This document shows, one piece after another, positions 9,228-18,365 of a stretch of DNA of 64,000 nucleotides; the first letter of the stretch is position 1; every line of letters starts with the position of its first letter. The DNA comes from JAMHWD01 sp035911135 (GTDB lineage Bacteria > Pseudomonadota > Alphaproteobacteria > Micavibrionales > Micavibrionaceae). The stretch spans positions 61,362 to 125,361 of the forward strand of contig JAMHWD010000013.1 in the NCBI GenBank assembly GCA_035911135.1, read 5' to 3'. The notes under the pieces were generated by a model that made no database searches, had not been told where the DNA came from, and saw only the letters and a program-made list of their open reading frames with translations. Both the position numbers and the translations under genes were made by a program.

Positions 9228-9740
9228 TTACTGTAATTTTTCGCTTTCGCGCTTGAAGTACAGGCTCGTTTGCAGCTCGATCTGGCGTGCCATATCGGTC
9301 AGGACGTTTTGGCGCGTATTTTCTTCCGAGACACGGTTGGTGAATTCGCTGCCCAGGATGTTATAGCTGGCAATGCTGCGGATGCGGCGGTTAATGAGTA
9401 TTTCGCCGGTGACTTTATCCGCCAGCAACAGGTCAGCCTCGATTTTGAGCTGGCCGCGCGTGGCATCGGAATCTTTGGTAATGTCCAGATCGCTGCGGTT
9501 TTCCTTTAAATTGGCCACTTCAAGGCGATAGGCGGGATTGACCGGACGCCCGCTGCGGTAGAACCGGTCAATGAGCATGTTCCGCAGCATCTGCCCCTCG
9601 CGGTTAGGGATATTGGCAATCTCGGTATAGGCCAGAAAATCTTCCTGTCCGTAATCGCGGGTTCCTTGCTGGCCGTACATGGGGCTGTAACCGCAGGCGG
9701 CGAGGGTGATAACGCTGAGCAATAATAAGAATCTGAACAT
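9228..9740 (-). CDS. lptE: LPS-assembly lipoprotein LptE
   Basis: Outer-membrane lipoprotein that plugs LptD and delivers LPS to the cell surface. It has 170 residues with a lipoprotein signal ending LAAC (Cys 16), followed by GYSPMYG, the typical LptE mature N terminus. The remainder has the expected strand pattern (YRLEVANLKENRSD, GQLKIEADLLLAD). It lies 3 bases downstream of leuS, the standard leuS-lptE pair. Confidence 0.9.
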   Translation of the reverse strand: MFRFLLLLSVITLAACGYSPMYGQQGTRDYGQEDFLAYTEIANIPNREGQMLRNMLIDRFYRSGRPVNPAYRLEVANLKENRSDLDITKDSDATRGQLKIEADLLLADKVTGEILINRRIRSIASYNILGSEFTNRVSEENTRQNVLTDMARQIELQTSLYFKRESEKLQ

Positions 9741-9743
9741 TTT

Positions 9744-12269
9744 TTATCCTACGACAACATTAACAATTCGCCCCGGCACGACGATGATTTTTTTGACGCT
9801 GAGGCCTTCGATGGCCTTTTGTACGTTATCTTGTGCCAAAGCCGCAGTTTCAAAAGCCTTTTGATCGGCATTGCTGGGCAAGGTGATATTGGCGCGAAGC
9901 TTGCCATTGACCTGTACGCCTATGGTGACGGTATCGCTGGCCAGCAGGGATTCATCGAATTCCGGCCAGTTTTCTTCAACCAGTAACGTCTTATGCCCCA
10001 GCAGGGACCAGAGCTCCTCGGCCAGATGCGGCATCATCGGGTTGAACAATTTGATGAGAGCTTCGGTGCAGAACCGCAATGTGGCGGGGTCCGGGCTTTC
10101 TTCGCGGGCATATTTCTCCAGCGCATTGGAAAATTCGCGGATGCGGGCCACGGCTTTGTTCATGGCGAAGGCCTCAATATCATCGCCCACGCCCTTGATC
10201 GTGCGGTGGGCCATGCGGGTGATATCGGCGGGCGTTCCGGCTGGTGTACGTGCCGCATCCTTGATGACGGGCAAAACTTCTTCGACAAAACGGTGCAGGC
10301 GGTTCACATAGCGCCATGCGCCCTCAATCCCGCTTTCCGTCCATTCCAGATCGCGTTCCGGCGGGGAGTCGGACAGGATAAATAAACGCGCGGCATCCGC
10401 CCCGTACGTGTTTAGAATATCTTCCGGGTCCACCACGTTCTTCTTGGATTTGGACATCTTTATCGAGGGGCCGACGACGGCTGATGATTTATCGGCCAGT
10501 TGTTCATATTCGGCCGGGGTAATCCATTTCCCGTCCTTCTGGTACGTCTCATGCGTGACCATGCCTTGGGTAAAGAGGCCCGTGAAAGGCTCGGAGGTCT
10601 CGATAATCCCGCAATCGCGCATGGCCTTGGTAAAAAACCGCGCGTACAGCAAATGCAATACGGCGTGTTCAACCCCGCCGATATATTGCTCGACCCCGCC
10701 GCCTGCGGGCATCCAGTATCCGGCCTTATCCTTTCCAACGGGCGCAGTGTCATTATGCGGATCGCAATAGCGGAATTGATACCAGCTGCTCTCGAAAAAC
10801 GTATCAAACGTATCGGTTTCGCGCGTGGCGGGCTTGGCGCAGGATGGGCAATTCACATGTTTCCATGTCGGGTGATGGGAAAGCGGGTTGCCGGGTTTAT
10901 CGAAGGTGACGTCTTCCGGCAAGGTCACAGGCAATTGATTTTCCGGCACAGGTACAGGGCCGCAAGAATCACAATAAATAATTGGAATCGGGCATCCCCA
11001 GTAACGCTGGCGGCTCACGCCCCAATCCCGCAGACGGTATTGGGTTGTGCCGAAACCGTTTTTCAAATCTTCGCAGCGCTTGATGACTTCAGCCTTGGCC
11101 GCGTCAATCTCCAGCCCGTCCAGCCACTCCGAATTGATCAGCTTGCCGGGGCCGGTATAGGCCTCTTTCTCGATGGGCTCGTCGGAGGAAATCACCTGAC
11201 GTACGGGCAAATTATATTTCTTGGCGAAATCAAAATCGCGCTGGTCATGGGCGGGAACGCCGAAAATGGCGCCTGTGCCGTAATCCATCAGGATGAAATT
11301 GGCGATATAAATGGGAATTTCACGGCCCAGCAGCGGGTGCGTGGCCGTATAGCCGGTATCAAAGCCCAGCTTTTCCGCCTGTTCAATGGCGGCCTCGGAT
11401 GTGCCCTGTGCCTGACAGCTTTTAAGAAATTCCTCAAAGCCGGGTTTGCCCTCGCACAAGGATTTTGCCATCGGGTGATCGGGGGCCAGGCCCATAAAGG
11501 CCGCGCCGAACAGGGTGTCAGGCCTTGTTGTATAAACTTCGATATTTTTATCCTGCCCGGTGATGCTCCAGTTGAATTGCAAACCCTGAGATTTGCCGAT
11601 CCAGTTTTCCTGCATGATGCGGACTTTTTCCGGCCAGCGATCAAGCTTTTTGACATCTTGCAGCAATTCTTCGGCGTAATCGGTGATCTTCAAGGCCCAT
11701 TGGTTGAGCTTGCGGCGCTCGACGGGCGCGCCGGTGCGCCAGCCCTTCCCATCCACCACCTGTTCATTGGCCAGAACGGTATTATCGACGGGGTCCCAAT
11801 TGACGACGGATTCCTTGCGATAGGCAATCCCGCGCTCCAGAAATTTGAGGAACATGGCCTGTTCATGGCGGTAATATTCGGGTTCGCAGGTGGAAACTTC
11901 GCGGTACCAGTCAATGGACAGGCCCATGGATTTGAGCTGCTCGCGCATTTGCGCGATATTGGCCCTTGTCCATTTTCCGGGATGTTCGCCGCGTTCAATG
12001 GCGGCGTTTTCCGCCGGCAGGCCAAACGCGTCCCAGCCCATCGGGTGCATGACGTTATAGCCGGATGCTTTCCTGTATCTGGCCACCACATCACCGAGCG
12101 TATAGTTGCGGACATGGCCGACATGGATGCGCCCGGATGGATAGGGGAACATTTCCATCACATAATATTTTGGCTTGGCGGAGGTGTCGCTGACGCGGAA
12201 GGAATCTTTCTCCGCCCAGATATTACGCCATTTTTCTTCCGCCTCGCGGATATTGTATCTTTCGCTCAT
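9744..12269 (-). CDS. leuS: leucyl-tRNA synthetase
   Basis: Class I aminoacyl-tRNA synthetase of 841 residues that charges tRNA-Leu. The HIGH-type motif reads YPSGRIHVGHVRNY near residue 45 and the KMSKS motif is SIKMSKSKKNVVDPE. The CP1 editing domain with TTRPDTLFGAAFM lies between them. EESPDPATLRFCTEALIKL and the C-terminal beta domain complete the protein. It starts the leuS-lptE unit. Confidence 0.98.
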   Translation of the reverse strand: MSERYNIREAEEKWRNIWAEKDSFRVSDTSAKPKYYVMEMFPYPSGRIHVGHVRNYTLGDVVARYRKASGYNVMHPMGWDAFGLPAENAAIERGEHPGKWTRANIAQMREQLKSMGLSIDWYREVSTCEPEYYRHEQAMFLKFLERGIAYRKESVVNWDPVDNTVLANEQVVDGKGWRTGAPVERRKLNQWALKITDYAEELLQDVKKLDRWPEKVRIMQENWIGKSQGLQFNWSITGQDKNIEVYTTRPDTLFGAAFMGLAPDHPMAKSLCEGKPGFEEFLKSCQAQGTSEAAIEQAEKLGFDTGYTATHPLLGREIPIYIANFILMDYGTGAIFGVPAHDQRDFDFAKKYNLPVRQVISSDEPIEKEAYTGPGKLINSEWLDGLEIDAAKAEVIKRCEDLKNGFGTTQYRLRDWGVSRQRYWGCPIPIIYCDSCGPVPVPENQLPVTLPEDVTFDKPGNPLSHHPTWKHVNCPSCAKPATRETDTFDTFFESSWYQFRYCDPHNDTAPVGKDKAGYWMPAGGGVEQYIGGVEHAVLHLLYARFFTKAMRDCGIIETSEPFTGLFTQGMVTHETYQKDGKWITPAEYEQLADKSSAVVGPSIKMSKSKKNVVDPEDILNTYGADAARLFILSDSPPERDLEWTESGIEGAWRYVNRLHRFVEEVLPVIKDAARTPAGTPADITRMAHRTIKGVGDDIEAFAMNKAVARIREFSNALEKYAREESPDPATLRFCTEALIKLFNPMMPHLAEELWSLLGHKTLLVEENWPEFDESLLASDTVTIGVQVNGKLRANITLPSNADQKAFETAALAQDNVQKAIEGLSVKKIIVVPGRIVNVVVG

Positions 12270-12331
12270 GGGGGAAATTTGTAGCGGAAATCAGGCGCGG
12301 CGGCAAGGGGATGCGCGGCAGGCCCGGCTGG

Positions 12332-13528
12332 TCAGATGTCAACACCCATCACGGCATGCGGCCAGGATTGCAGGTTCTCAATAATATGCCGGTCACCTTC
12401 GGCGATAACATTTTTCATGTTGTTGCGAATGGTTTCAAGCGCTTTGTCCAGGCGCATATTATCGCCGCGCTCCTGATATATTTTTGTGATGGCGCGGCCA
12501 ATAAATGTCTGGCCGGGGTCCTTGGGGTTTTCTCCTGTGTTCATCGTAAACCAGCGTATGGCCGTATCGCTGAACGGGCAGATTACCTTGCGGGCGCCAA
12601 ATTTGGAATGAAAGGCGCTGCGGAATATTCCGGCTGTGCGCGCGGCGGGTATGCCCGCGGCAATATCATCTATGGTTACATCGTGGCGGCCTTCCTCCTG
12701 TGCTTTGGCCAGCGCCGCGCCGCCAAAAAATAAAGGGACATTGGAAATATCAATAGAGTTCAGCACAAAGGTTACAATAAAGCTGCCGGCGTATTCCTGC
12801 GTGCGGTGGGCCTGTCTCATGGCATCATGCAGATCATAGGAAAACTGGCGAATTCCTGATTGCAGCAAGGCAAAGCCCATCCAGATTTCCGGGTTGGCTT
12901 CATAGAATTCATAGGTTTGCAAAAGATGCTCTTGCGTGAAATGCCGCCTGTCGTGGCGGATATCCAGCATATCAGAGCGGCCCGCATAAGGGCAGCCGCC
13001 GCGCCCGCCGCGCACCTCATGTTCCAGCGACTGCCGTGTCATGTCGATGCGTCCGCTGGAGGGCATTGCCTTGATGCGCGGCAGTGATCCTGTGCTGAGA
13101 TATTCGCGGTGGGTTTGAAAATTGGCATCCGGGCCATGCAGGGCCGGTAATTTTAAAAATTCTTCCAGATAGGCGCTAACAGTTTCATCCGGGAAATAGA
13201 GTGCCAGCCCGTCATGGAAGGATTTGCGAAAGGCTGTGATCATTTCCTGCGGCACATTTTCGGGCATCTTATAGGTATCTGAAAATTCTGATGCGCCCCA
13301 GGTAAAGTCCTGAAACCCGGGATCGGCGCCCATGCGGCGCTTGGCGGTGGCGTGGTTGAACTGGCTGTAGCAGGCATGCCCCGGCCCGGTGGGGACCCGC
13401 ACCTCATTGGTTTGGTGGCGGCGAATATCTTGAAATTTTTCAGGCCCGTAGATGCGCACGGAGGGGTCAGCCAGTATCTGTTCTACCAGCTTTTCAATAA
13501 TGTCCGCGCTTTCCGGGCTATAAGGCAT
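12332..13528 (-). CDS. unrecognised 398-residue protein
   Basis: A long, well-formed reading frame that I do not recognise. It has no signal peptide or membrane segment. It is rich in His and aromatic residues, with notable patches GRGGCPYAGRSDML, TGPGHACYSQFNHATAKRRM and FGARKVICPFSDTAIRWF. These give three Cys residues next to Pro, Gly or Tyr, which could bind a metal or haem, but no family motif is complete. It is transcribed toward leuS with about 60 bases between them. A soluble enzyme is the most that can be inferred. Confidence 0.6.
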   Translation of the reverse strand: MPYSPESADIIEKLVEQILADPSVRIYGPEKFQDIRRHQTNEVRVPTGPGHACYSQFNHATAKRRMGADPGFQDFTWGASEFSDTYKMPENVPQEMITAFRKSFHDGLALYFPDETVSAYLEEFLKLPALHGPDANFQTHREYLSTGSLPRIKAMPSSGRIDMTRQSLEHEVRGGRGGCPYAGRSDMLDIRHDRRHFTQEHLLQTYEFYEANPEIWMGFALLQSGIRQFSYDLHDAMRQAHRTQEYAGSFIVTFVLNSIDISNVPLFFGGAALAKAQEEGRHDVTIDDIAAGIPAARTAGIFRSAFHSKFGARKVICPFSDTAIRWFTMNTGENPKDPGQTFIGRAITKIYQERGDNMRLDKALETIRNNMKNVIAEGDRHIIENLQSWPHAVMGVDI

Positions 13529-13588
13529 GCCCGGAAAACTAGCATAATGTTATGAAAACATCAAGTTTCTGAAAGCTGGCTTCTAGCG

Positions 13589-14125
13589 TTAGTCGGCCAG
13601 CTGCGCGTTTTTAATCTGGCGCGCGCGGGTGAGGATTGAATCCTCAAGCTGACGCGCTGTATCAGCCGAAGGCGCAGCATCGCGCCAGCCATTGCCGGTC
13701 ATTTCCTGCTTGAAAATGCGGACGCGTACACCATCCGAGCGCAATTCACGGCCCAGAATAAAGACATTCAGCTTAAAGCGCTCATCGGGTGTTTCCGGGG
13801 CGGAATACCAGTCTGTCAGGATCACGCCGCCAAAGGGGTCGGCGCTGGCCAGCGGCATAAAGGAGACTGTGTCGAGCGAGGCGCGCCAGAGATAGCTGTT
13901 CACCGCGATGCCGGATTGGCCGTCTTCGGCGCGATCGCCTTTAAAGAGGCCCAGGCCATCTCCGCCAAAAATGCTGGCTGGCTTGGCATAGATATCGCCG
14001 CCTGTATCGGCCTGATCCGCGCCGGTTGGGTATTTGGCTTCGCTTTCCATACCCAGGGACGCGCAGCCTGCCAGCATTGGTGCGGCGATTGTCAGTGCGG
14101 AGAATAAAACCAAAACATTTTTCAT
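13589..14125 (-). CDS. DUF3576 family lipoprotein
   Basis: A 178-residue exported lipoprotein with a signal ending LAGC (Cys 20). The body matches the alphaproteobacterial DUF3576 family: GIAVNSYLWRASLDTVSFMPL followed by DPFGGVILTDWY and ERFKLNVFILGRELRSDGVRV. Members usually lie next to leuS, as here, with one unrecognised gene between. The function is unknown; an outer-membrane-associated role is inferred from the lipid anchor and neighbourhood. Confidence 0.85.
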   Translation of the reverse strand: MKNVLVLFSALTIAAPMLAGCASLGMESEAKYPTGADQADTGGDIYAKPASIFGGDGLGLFKGDRAEDGQSGIAVNSYLWRASLDTVSFMPLASADPFGGVILTDWYSAPETPDERFKLNVFILGRELRSDGVRVRIFKQEMTGNGWRDAAPSADTARQLEDSILTRARQIKNAQLAD

Positions 14126-14246
14126 ATTACAAATCCTTCCGGGTGGCCCTTATGCGGGCTTATAAATATTGTCCGGTCATAGCATGACCCGAATGGGCAG
14201 GCAAGAGTAGGGCGGCGTATTGGCGGATTTCTGCTGCGGAAAATAC

Positions 14247-14289
14247 TTGTTGCAAAAAAGTCACTATCACGGGGTTTTGTTGCAAAAAA
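14247..14289. repeat. two 13-base direct repeats upstream of the porin
   Basis: TTGTTGCAAAAAA occurs at 14247-14259 and again at 14277-14289, exactly 30 bases apart, about three helical turns. The pair ends 14 bases upstream of the proposed porin -35 element, in the 310-base gene-free stretch between the DUF3576 gene and the porin. The spacing suggests a regulator binding on one face of the DNA. Confidence 0.6.
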
Positions 14290-14303
14290 TGCACAAAGCC
14301 TGA

Positions 14304-14333
14304 TTGACCCTTTTTAATATTCGGCGGTAAGGT
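14304..14333 (+). promoter_or_regulatory. predicted porin promoter
   Basis: TTGACC and TAAGGT are separated by 18 bases in the gap 14126-14435. This leaves an untranslated leader of about 95 bases before the porin ATG. The leader includes a CTACCGTAG palindrome (14339-14347). The -10 element is only moderate, but the position downstream of the direct repeats is consistent. Confidence 0.45.
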
Positions 14334-14435
14334 TGTTCTACCGTAGCAATACGGGTCAGGTTTTTAGGGTAATTTGCTACTGCTTAAGTCCTTAAATTCT
14401 CAAACCAAATGTAAAATTTTCGATTGGAGAAAACA

Positions 14436-15632
14436 ATGAAAAAACTACTTCTTAGCAGCGCTGCCGTATGCGGTCTCGCAATGGCTGCCACACCTGCTTT
14501 CGCCCAGGTAGAACTGGATGTTGGCGGTTACTTCAAAGGCTATGGTGCCTATGTTGATCAGGACGAAAGCGCTGACATCAACGCTGGCGTTGCTGGCGTT
14601 CAGACTGGCGAAGTCAACGACTTCGACATGATCCGTGACACAGAAATCCATTTCACAGGCGAAACAACTCTGGACAACGGTCTGACAGTTGGCGCGCACT
14701 TCGAATTCGACGCTGATGGCGGCGATGGCATGGCAACAGATGAATCCTATGCCTACTTCACAGGCAACTGGGGTCGCGTTAACATCGGTGATGAAGATGG
14801 TGCAACGTACCTTCTGCAGGTTGCTGCTCCTTCCGCTGATGAAAACATCGACGGTATCCGTCAGTTCGTTCAGCCTGTAAACTATGGCCGTGAAGTCAAC
14901 GCTGCCACACTTACAGCGCTTGGTCTTGGTACAACACCTGCGATTTCTTTTGATTATGACCACGATATCACAGGCAAGTCCTCCAAAATCACATACATGA
15001 CACCTATCTTCAACGGCTTCCAGGCTGGCGCTTCGTTTACGCCTGACACTGACGGCTTTGCTGATGACCTCGAAGGTATCGGCTTTGATGATGTTGATGA
15101 CACATTCGGCCGCACATACGAAGCTTCTGCTCGTTACGAAGGTCAGTTCGACATGCTCGGCTTCATCCTTGGCGCTGGTTACTCGCATGCTGAACTGGAA
15201 AACAGCGTTGTTCCTTTCGCTGCTTCTAACCCGACAGACGACCGCAATGCATGGAACGTTGGTCTTGACCTGAACATCGGCGCATTCGGTATCGGTGCGG
15301 CGTACATGGAAGATGATATGGGTGAGCTGGCTCAGGTCGCTGCTGTGTCTCCTGCAACAAACGATGAAGAAGAAACATTCGTTCTTGGCGTTGACTACAC
15401 AACTGGTCCGTTCAAGCTCGGCGCTTCTTACTTTAACCAAGAAAACACAGCTGGCGCAGCGGGTCTGGAATCAGACCGTTATTCCGGCGGTGTGACTTAC
15501 ACATACGGCCCCGGTATGACATTCCGTGGTTCGGTTGGCTACATCGAGCATGAAGCAGAGACTGCTATCTTCGGTGCAGACGACGAAACAGAAGCGACTT
15601 ACGTTCTGCTTGGAACGCAAATCAACTTCTAA
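14436..15632 (+). CDS. outer-membrane porin
   Basis: A 398-residue general porin of the alphaproteobacterial Gram-negative porin type. The signal peptide ends ATPAFAQ and the mature protein begins VELDVGGYFKGYGAY. The rest consists of amphipathic strands with acidic loops, and the chain ends in Phe (TQINF), the usual beta-barrel assembly signal. The ATG at 14436 follows GGAGA by 7 bases; an in-frame TTG at 14424 is not needed. Codon use is strongly biased (AAC, GGT, CTG, GCT/GCA) compared with neighbours, as in very highly expressed genes. A strong terminator follows. Confidence 0.93.
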   Translation: MKKLLLSSAAVCGLAMAATPAFAQVELDVGGYFKGYGAYVDQDESADINAGVAGVQTGEVNDFDMIRDTEIHFTGETTLDNGLTVGAHFEFDADGGDGMATDESYAYFTGNWGRVNIGDEDGATYLLQVAAPSADENIDGIRQFVQPVNYGREVNAATLTALGLGTTPAISFDYDHDITGKSSKITYMTPIFNGFQAGASFTPDTDGFADDLEGIGFDDVDDTFGRTYEASARYEGQFDMLGFILGAGYSHAELENSVVPFAASNPTDDRNAWNVGLDLNIGAFGIGAAYMEDDMGELAQVAAVSPATNDEEETFVLGVDYTTGPFKLGASYFNQENTAGAAGLESDRYSGGVTYTYGPGMTFRGSVGYIEHEAETAIFGADDETEATYVLLGTQINF

Positions 15633-15668
15633 TTTTTACGAATTATCGTATAGAGATCTTACTAATAC

Positions 15669-15703
15669 GGGCGCTGACCTAGTTGTCAGCGCCCCTTTTT
15701 TTT
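15669..15703 (+). terminator. rho-independent terminator of the porin
   Basis: A perfect 10-base-pair stem (GGGCGCTGAC / GTCAGCGCCC) with a 6-base loop is followed by a run of eight T residues. It begins 37 bases after the porin stop. Confidence 0.95.
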
Positions 15704-15730
15704 GCTGTGTGATTTGATATGCTTGAGCGC

Positions 15731-16396
15731 ATGAGCATTGCCGAAAATATCGCCGCCATTCATGAAAACATCGCCGCCATATGTCAGGAATGGAAGCGCA
15801 AGCCTTTCGATGTGACTCTGGTTGCGGTCAGCAAGATGCAGCCTGACGAGCGTATTGAGGCGGCACTTGAGGCAGGCCAGCGCGTCTTTGGCGAGAACCG
15901 CGTGCAGGAAGCGCAGCAGCGCTGGGCTGCGCGGCGCGTATCTTATCCTGATCTGAAACTGCATTTGATTGGCGCCTTGCAGACCAACAAGGCGGCGGAT
16001 GCTGTGGCGCTGTTTGATGTGATTGAAACGCTGGACCGTGAAAAACTCGCGCTGGTGTTATCGGCCGAAATGAAAAAGCAGGATCGTCATCTGCCGTGTC
16101 TTATCCAGGTCAATACCGGGGATGAGGCCCAGAAATCAGGTATTGCGCCGGGCGATCTGCCGGCATTTCTGAAATTTTGCCGCGCTGAATGCGGCCTTAA
16201 TATATGTGGTTTGATGTGTATCCCCCCGGTTGATGACCCGCCGGCTTTTCATTTTGCCATGTTAAAAAAACTGGCCGATGAAAATGGCCTTGGGTTTTTA
16301 AGCATGGGTATGAGCGCTGATTTTGAAAAGGCTATTCCCTTGGGCGCGACCCATATCCGCGTGGGTAGCGGTGTATTTGGCGCGCGTCATGAATGA
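15731..16396 (+). CDS. yggS: YggS family pyridoxal-phosphate homeostasis protein
   Basis: A 221-residue PLP-binding protein of the alanine-racemase-fold YggS/PLPBP family, which controls free PLP and amino acid balance. LVAVSKMQPDERIEAAL carries the PLP lysine, and FGENRVQEAQ, LHLIGALQTNKA, FLSMGMSADFEKAI and THIRVGSGVFGAR are family signatures. The ATG at 15731 gives the typical MSIAENI start; an in-frame ATG at 15719 is possible. The stop overlaps the next gene. Confidence 0.93.
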   Translation: MSIAENIAAIHENIAAICQEWKRKPFDVTLVAVSKMQPDERIEAALEAGQRVFGENRVQEAQQRWAARRVSYPDLKLHLIGALQTNKAADAVALFDVIETLDREKLALVLSAEMKKQDRHLPCLIQVNTGDEAQKSGIAPGDLPAFLKFCRAECGLNICGLMCIPPVDDPPAFHFAMLKKLADENGLGFLSMGMSADFEKAIPLGATHIRVGSGVFGARHE

Positions 16397-16961
16397 TCAT
16401 CAGCCTGATACAGGCCGCGAATTGCCGGATAAGAACAATATGCGTAATCCGCTGCTTAAGGCGCTTCCTCAGCGCATATTCTTTTTGATTTTTCTTGCTG
16501 TGCCGTTGCTGGGCGGGGTGCCTGTGCTATATGCCTATATCAAGGGAATCGAGAGCCTGAACTATCAGCAGGCGCAATGTTATATCATTCGCAATGAATG
16601 GGTTAAATCCTCATCAGGCGATGCGCGGCTTGATCTGGAATATTCCTATAACGTGGGCGGGCGCGACTACCGTTTCAGCCGGTATCAATGGGGGCTGGAT
16701 AATCATGCCAGCGAACGCAACAAGGACACACGCAGATTTGTAAAATCGCAAACGCCAGGGGAGCAGGTTGATTGCTTTATCAATGCGGTATTGCCTTCGG
16801 ACGCTGTTATCAAAACCGGCAGCACGCATAAGATTTATGAGGTTGTTTTTCTATCTCTGTTTTTATTATTCGGCAGCTGGGGGCTTTTTGTTGCGCTGTT
16901 CTATCCTGATTGGGCTGAAGAAAATTTCAAGATGGATGGCGATTCATCCGGCACGGATTAG
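16389..16961 (+). CDS. DUF3592-like membrane protein
   Basis: About 190 residues with one membrane segment near residues 28-50 (IFFLIFLAVPLLGGVPVLYA) and another near the C terminus (VVFLSLFLLFGSWGLFVAL). A soluble strand-rich domain between them contains LDLEYSYNVGGRDYRFSRY and GEQVDCFINAVLPSDAV. This two-helix layout with a periplasmic beta domain is typical of DUF3592 proteins, whose function is unknown. It overlaps the yggS stop by 8 bases, so it is probably translationally coupled. Confidence 0.7.
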   Translation: MNDHQPDTGRELPDKNNMRNPLLKALPQRIFFLIFLAVPLLGGVPVLYAYIKGIESLNYQQAQCYIIRNEWVKSSSGDARLDLEYSYNVGGRDYRFSRYQWGLDNHASERNKDTRRFVKSQTPGEQVDCFINAVLPSDAVIKTGSTHKIYEVVFLSLFLLFGSWGLFVALFYPDWAEENFKMDGDSSGTD

Positions 16962-16963
16962 GG

Positions 16964-16995
16964 CATAAAAAAACGCGGACAAAAATGCCCGCGTT
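16964..16995 (-). terminator. terminator of aceBA
   Basis: Read on the - strand, a 7-base-pair stem AACGCGG/CCGCGTT with a short loop is followed by a T-rich run. It lies 22 bases beyond the aceA stop, between the convergent DUF3592 gene and aceA. Confidence 0.8.
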
Positions 16996-17017
16996 CTCTT
17001 ATCATTAAAATTTGCGA

Positions 17018-18343
17018 TTAATGGAACTGATCAGCTTCTGTCGAGCCGGAAAGCGCAGTGGTCGAGGAATCGCCGCCGGTAATCGTCATCAGCACTTCAT
17101 CGAAATAGCCTGTCCCGACTTCGCGCTGGTGACGCGTAGCGGTATAGCCGTCTTTCTCGCGGGAGAATTCACGCTCTTGCGTTTCCACATAGGCGCTCAT
17201 GCCGCGCTCCATGTAGCCTTGCGCCAGTTCAAAAGAATGCAGATTCAGCAAGTGCCAGCCAGCCAGTGTGATGAACTGGAATTTATAACCCATAGCGCCC
17301 AGTTCTTTCTGGAATTTGGCGATCGTTGCATCATCCAGATTTTTCTTCCAGTTAAAAGACGGCGAGCAGTTATAAGAGAGCATTTTGCCGGGGAATTTTT
17401 TATGAACGGCCTCGGCAAATTCCTTGGCTTGCCCCAGATCCGGGGTGGATGTCTCCAGCCAGAGCATATCGGCATAAGGCGCGTAAGCCAGCGCACGTTT
17501 GATGGAGCTGGCCATGCCGGGCTTGATGTAGAAATACCCTTCCGATGAACGTTCGCCGGTCAGGAATTCATGATCAGCTTCATCGGCATCGGATTGCAGG
17601 AGATTTGCGCCCAAGGAATCGGTCCGGGCGATCAGAACAGATGGCACGCCCGCCACATCCGCGGCCAGACGCGCACCGGTTAATGTGCGGATAAAGTTTT
17701 TGGTGGGGATCAGAACCTTGCCGCCCAAATGGCCGCATTTTTTCTCTGCCGCAAGCTGGTCTTCGAAATGAACGCCGGATGCGCCGGCCTCGATCATGGA
17801 TTTCATAAGCTCGAAGGAATGGAGCGGGCCGCCAAATCCGGCCTCGGCATCGGCGACGATAGGCGCGTGCCAGTGAATGCCATCATAATTGCCCTCGATG
17901 CGCTCGATCTGATCGGCGCGGGTCAGGGCATTATTGATCCGGCGCACGACATGCGGGACAGAATTAGAGGGATAAAGCGATTGATCGGGGTAGGTATTGC
18001 TGGAGAGGTTGGCATCAGCCGCCACCTGCCAGCCGGAACAATAAATAGCTTCCATCCCGGCCTTGACCATCTGCATGGCCATCGTGCCGGTCATACAGCC
18101 CAGCGAGTTCACGTAGGGGCGCTCATTGATCAGCTTCCAGAGGCGCTCGGATCCCACGCGCGCCAGTGTATTTTCCTCGACAATCGAAGGACGCAGGCGG
18201 ATGACTTCTTCCGCCGTATAGGGGCGCTCGATCCCGGCCCATCTTTTGCTCGTGGACCAGATTTTTTTCATCGCATCGGCTTCGGCTTGCAATTCTTTCG
18301 GCAGGTCTTTTTTTGCGGGCTTTAACATGGGCATGGCGTTCAT
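17018..18343 (-). CDS. aceA: isocitrate lyase
   Basis: Glyoxylate-shunt enzyme of 441 residues that splits isocitrate into glyoxylate and succinate. The catalytic signature is AAEKKCGHLGGKVLIPT, where KKCGH carries the active-site Cys. GIHWHAPIVADAEAGFGG gives the metal-binding acidic cluster, and LSYNCSPSFNWKK is a further family block. It is the second gene of an aceB-aceA operon with a 22-base gap and ends at a clear terminator. Confidence 0.98.
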   Translation of the reverse strand: MNAMPMLKPAKKDLPKELQAEADAMKKIWSTSKRWAGIERPYTAEEVIRLRPSIVEENTLARVGSERLWKLINERPYVNSLGCMTGTMAMQMVKAGMEAIYCSGWQVAADANLSSNTYPDQSLYPSNSVPHVVRRINNALTRADQIERIEGNYDGIHWHAPIVADAEAGFGGPLHSFELMKSMIEAGASGVHFEDQLAAEKKCGHLGGKVLIPTKNFIRTLTGARLAADVAGVPSVLIARTDSLGANLLQSDADEADHEFLTGERSSEGYFYIKPGMASSIKRALAYAPYADMLWLETSTPDLGQAKEFAEAVHKKFPGKMLSYNCSPSFNWKKNLDDATIAKFQKELGAMGYKFQFITLAGWHLLNLHSFELAQGYMERGMSAYVETQEREFSREKDGYTATRHQREVGTGYFDEVLMTITGGDSSTTALSGSTEADQFH

Positions 18344-18365
18344 GGTTTTCTCCTTGGATTGAAGA

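Noticed and set aside
10500..12284. 594-codon open frame on the + strand
   Set aside because: It is antisense to the conserved leuS gene and its translation has no coherent domain; it arises from leuS codon bias.
14445..15440. 331-codon open frame on the - strand
   Set aside because: It lies wholly antisense to the porin; strongly biased codons in the porin leave the opposite strand open.
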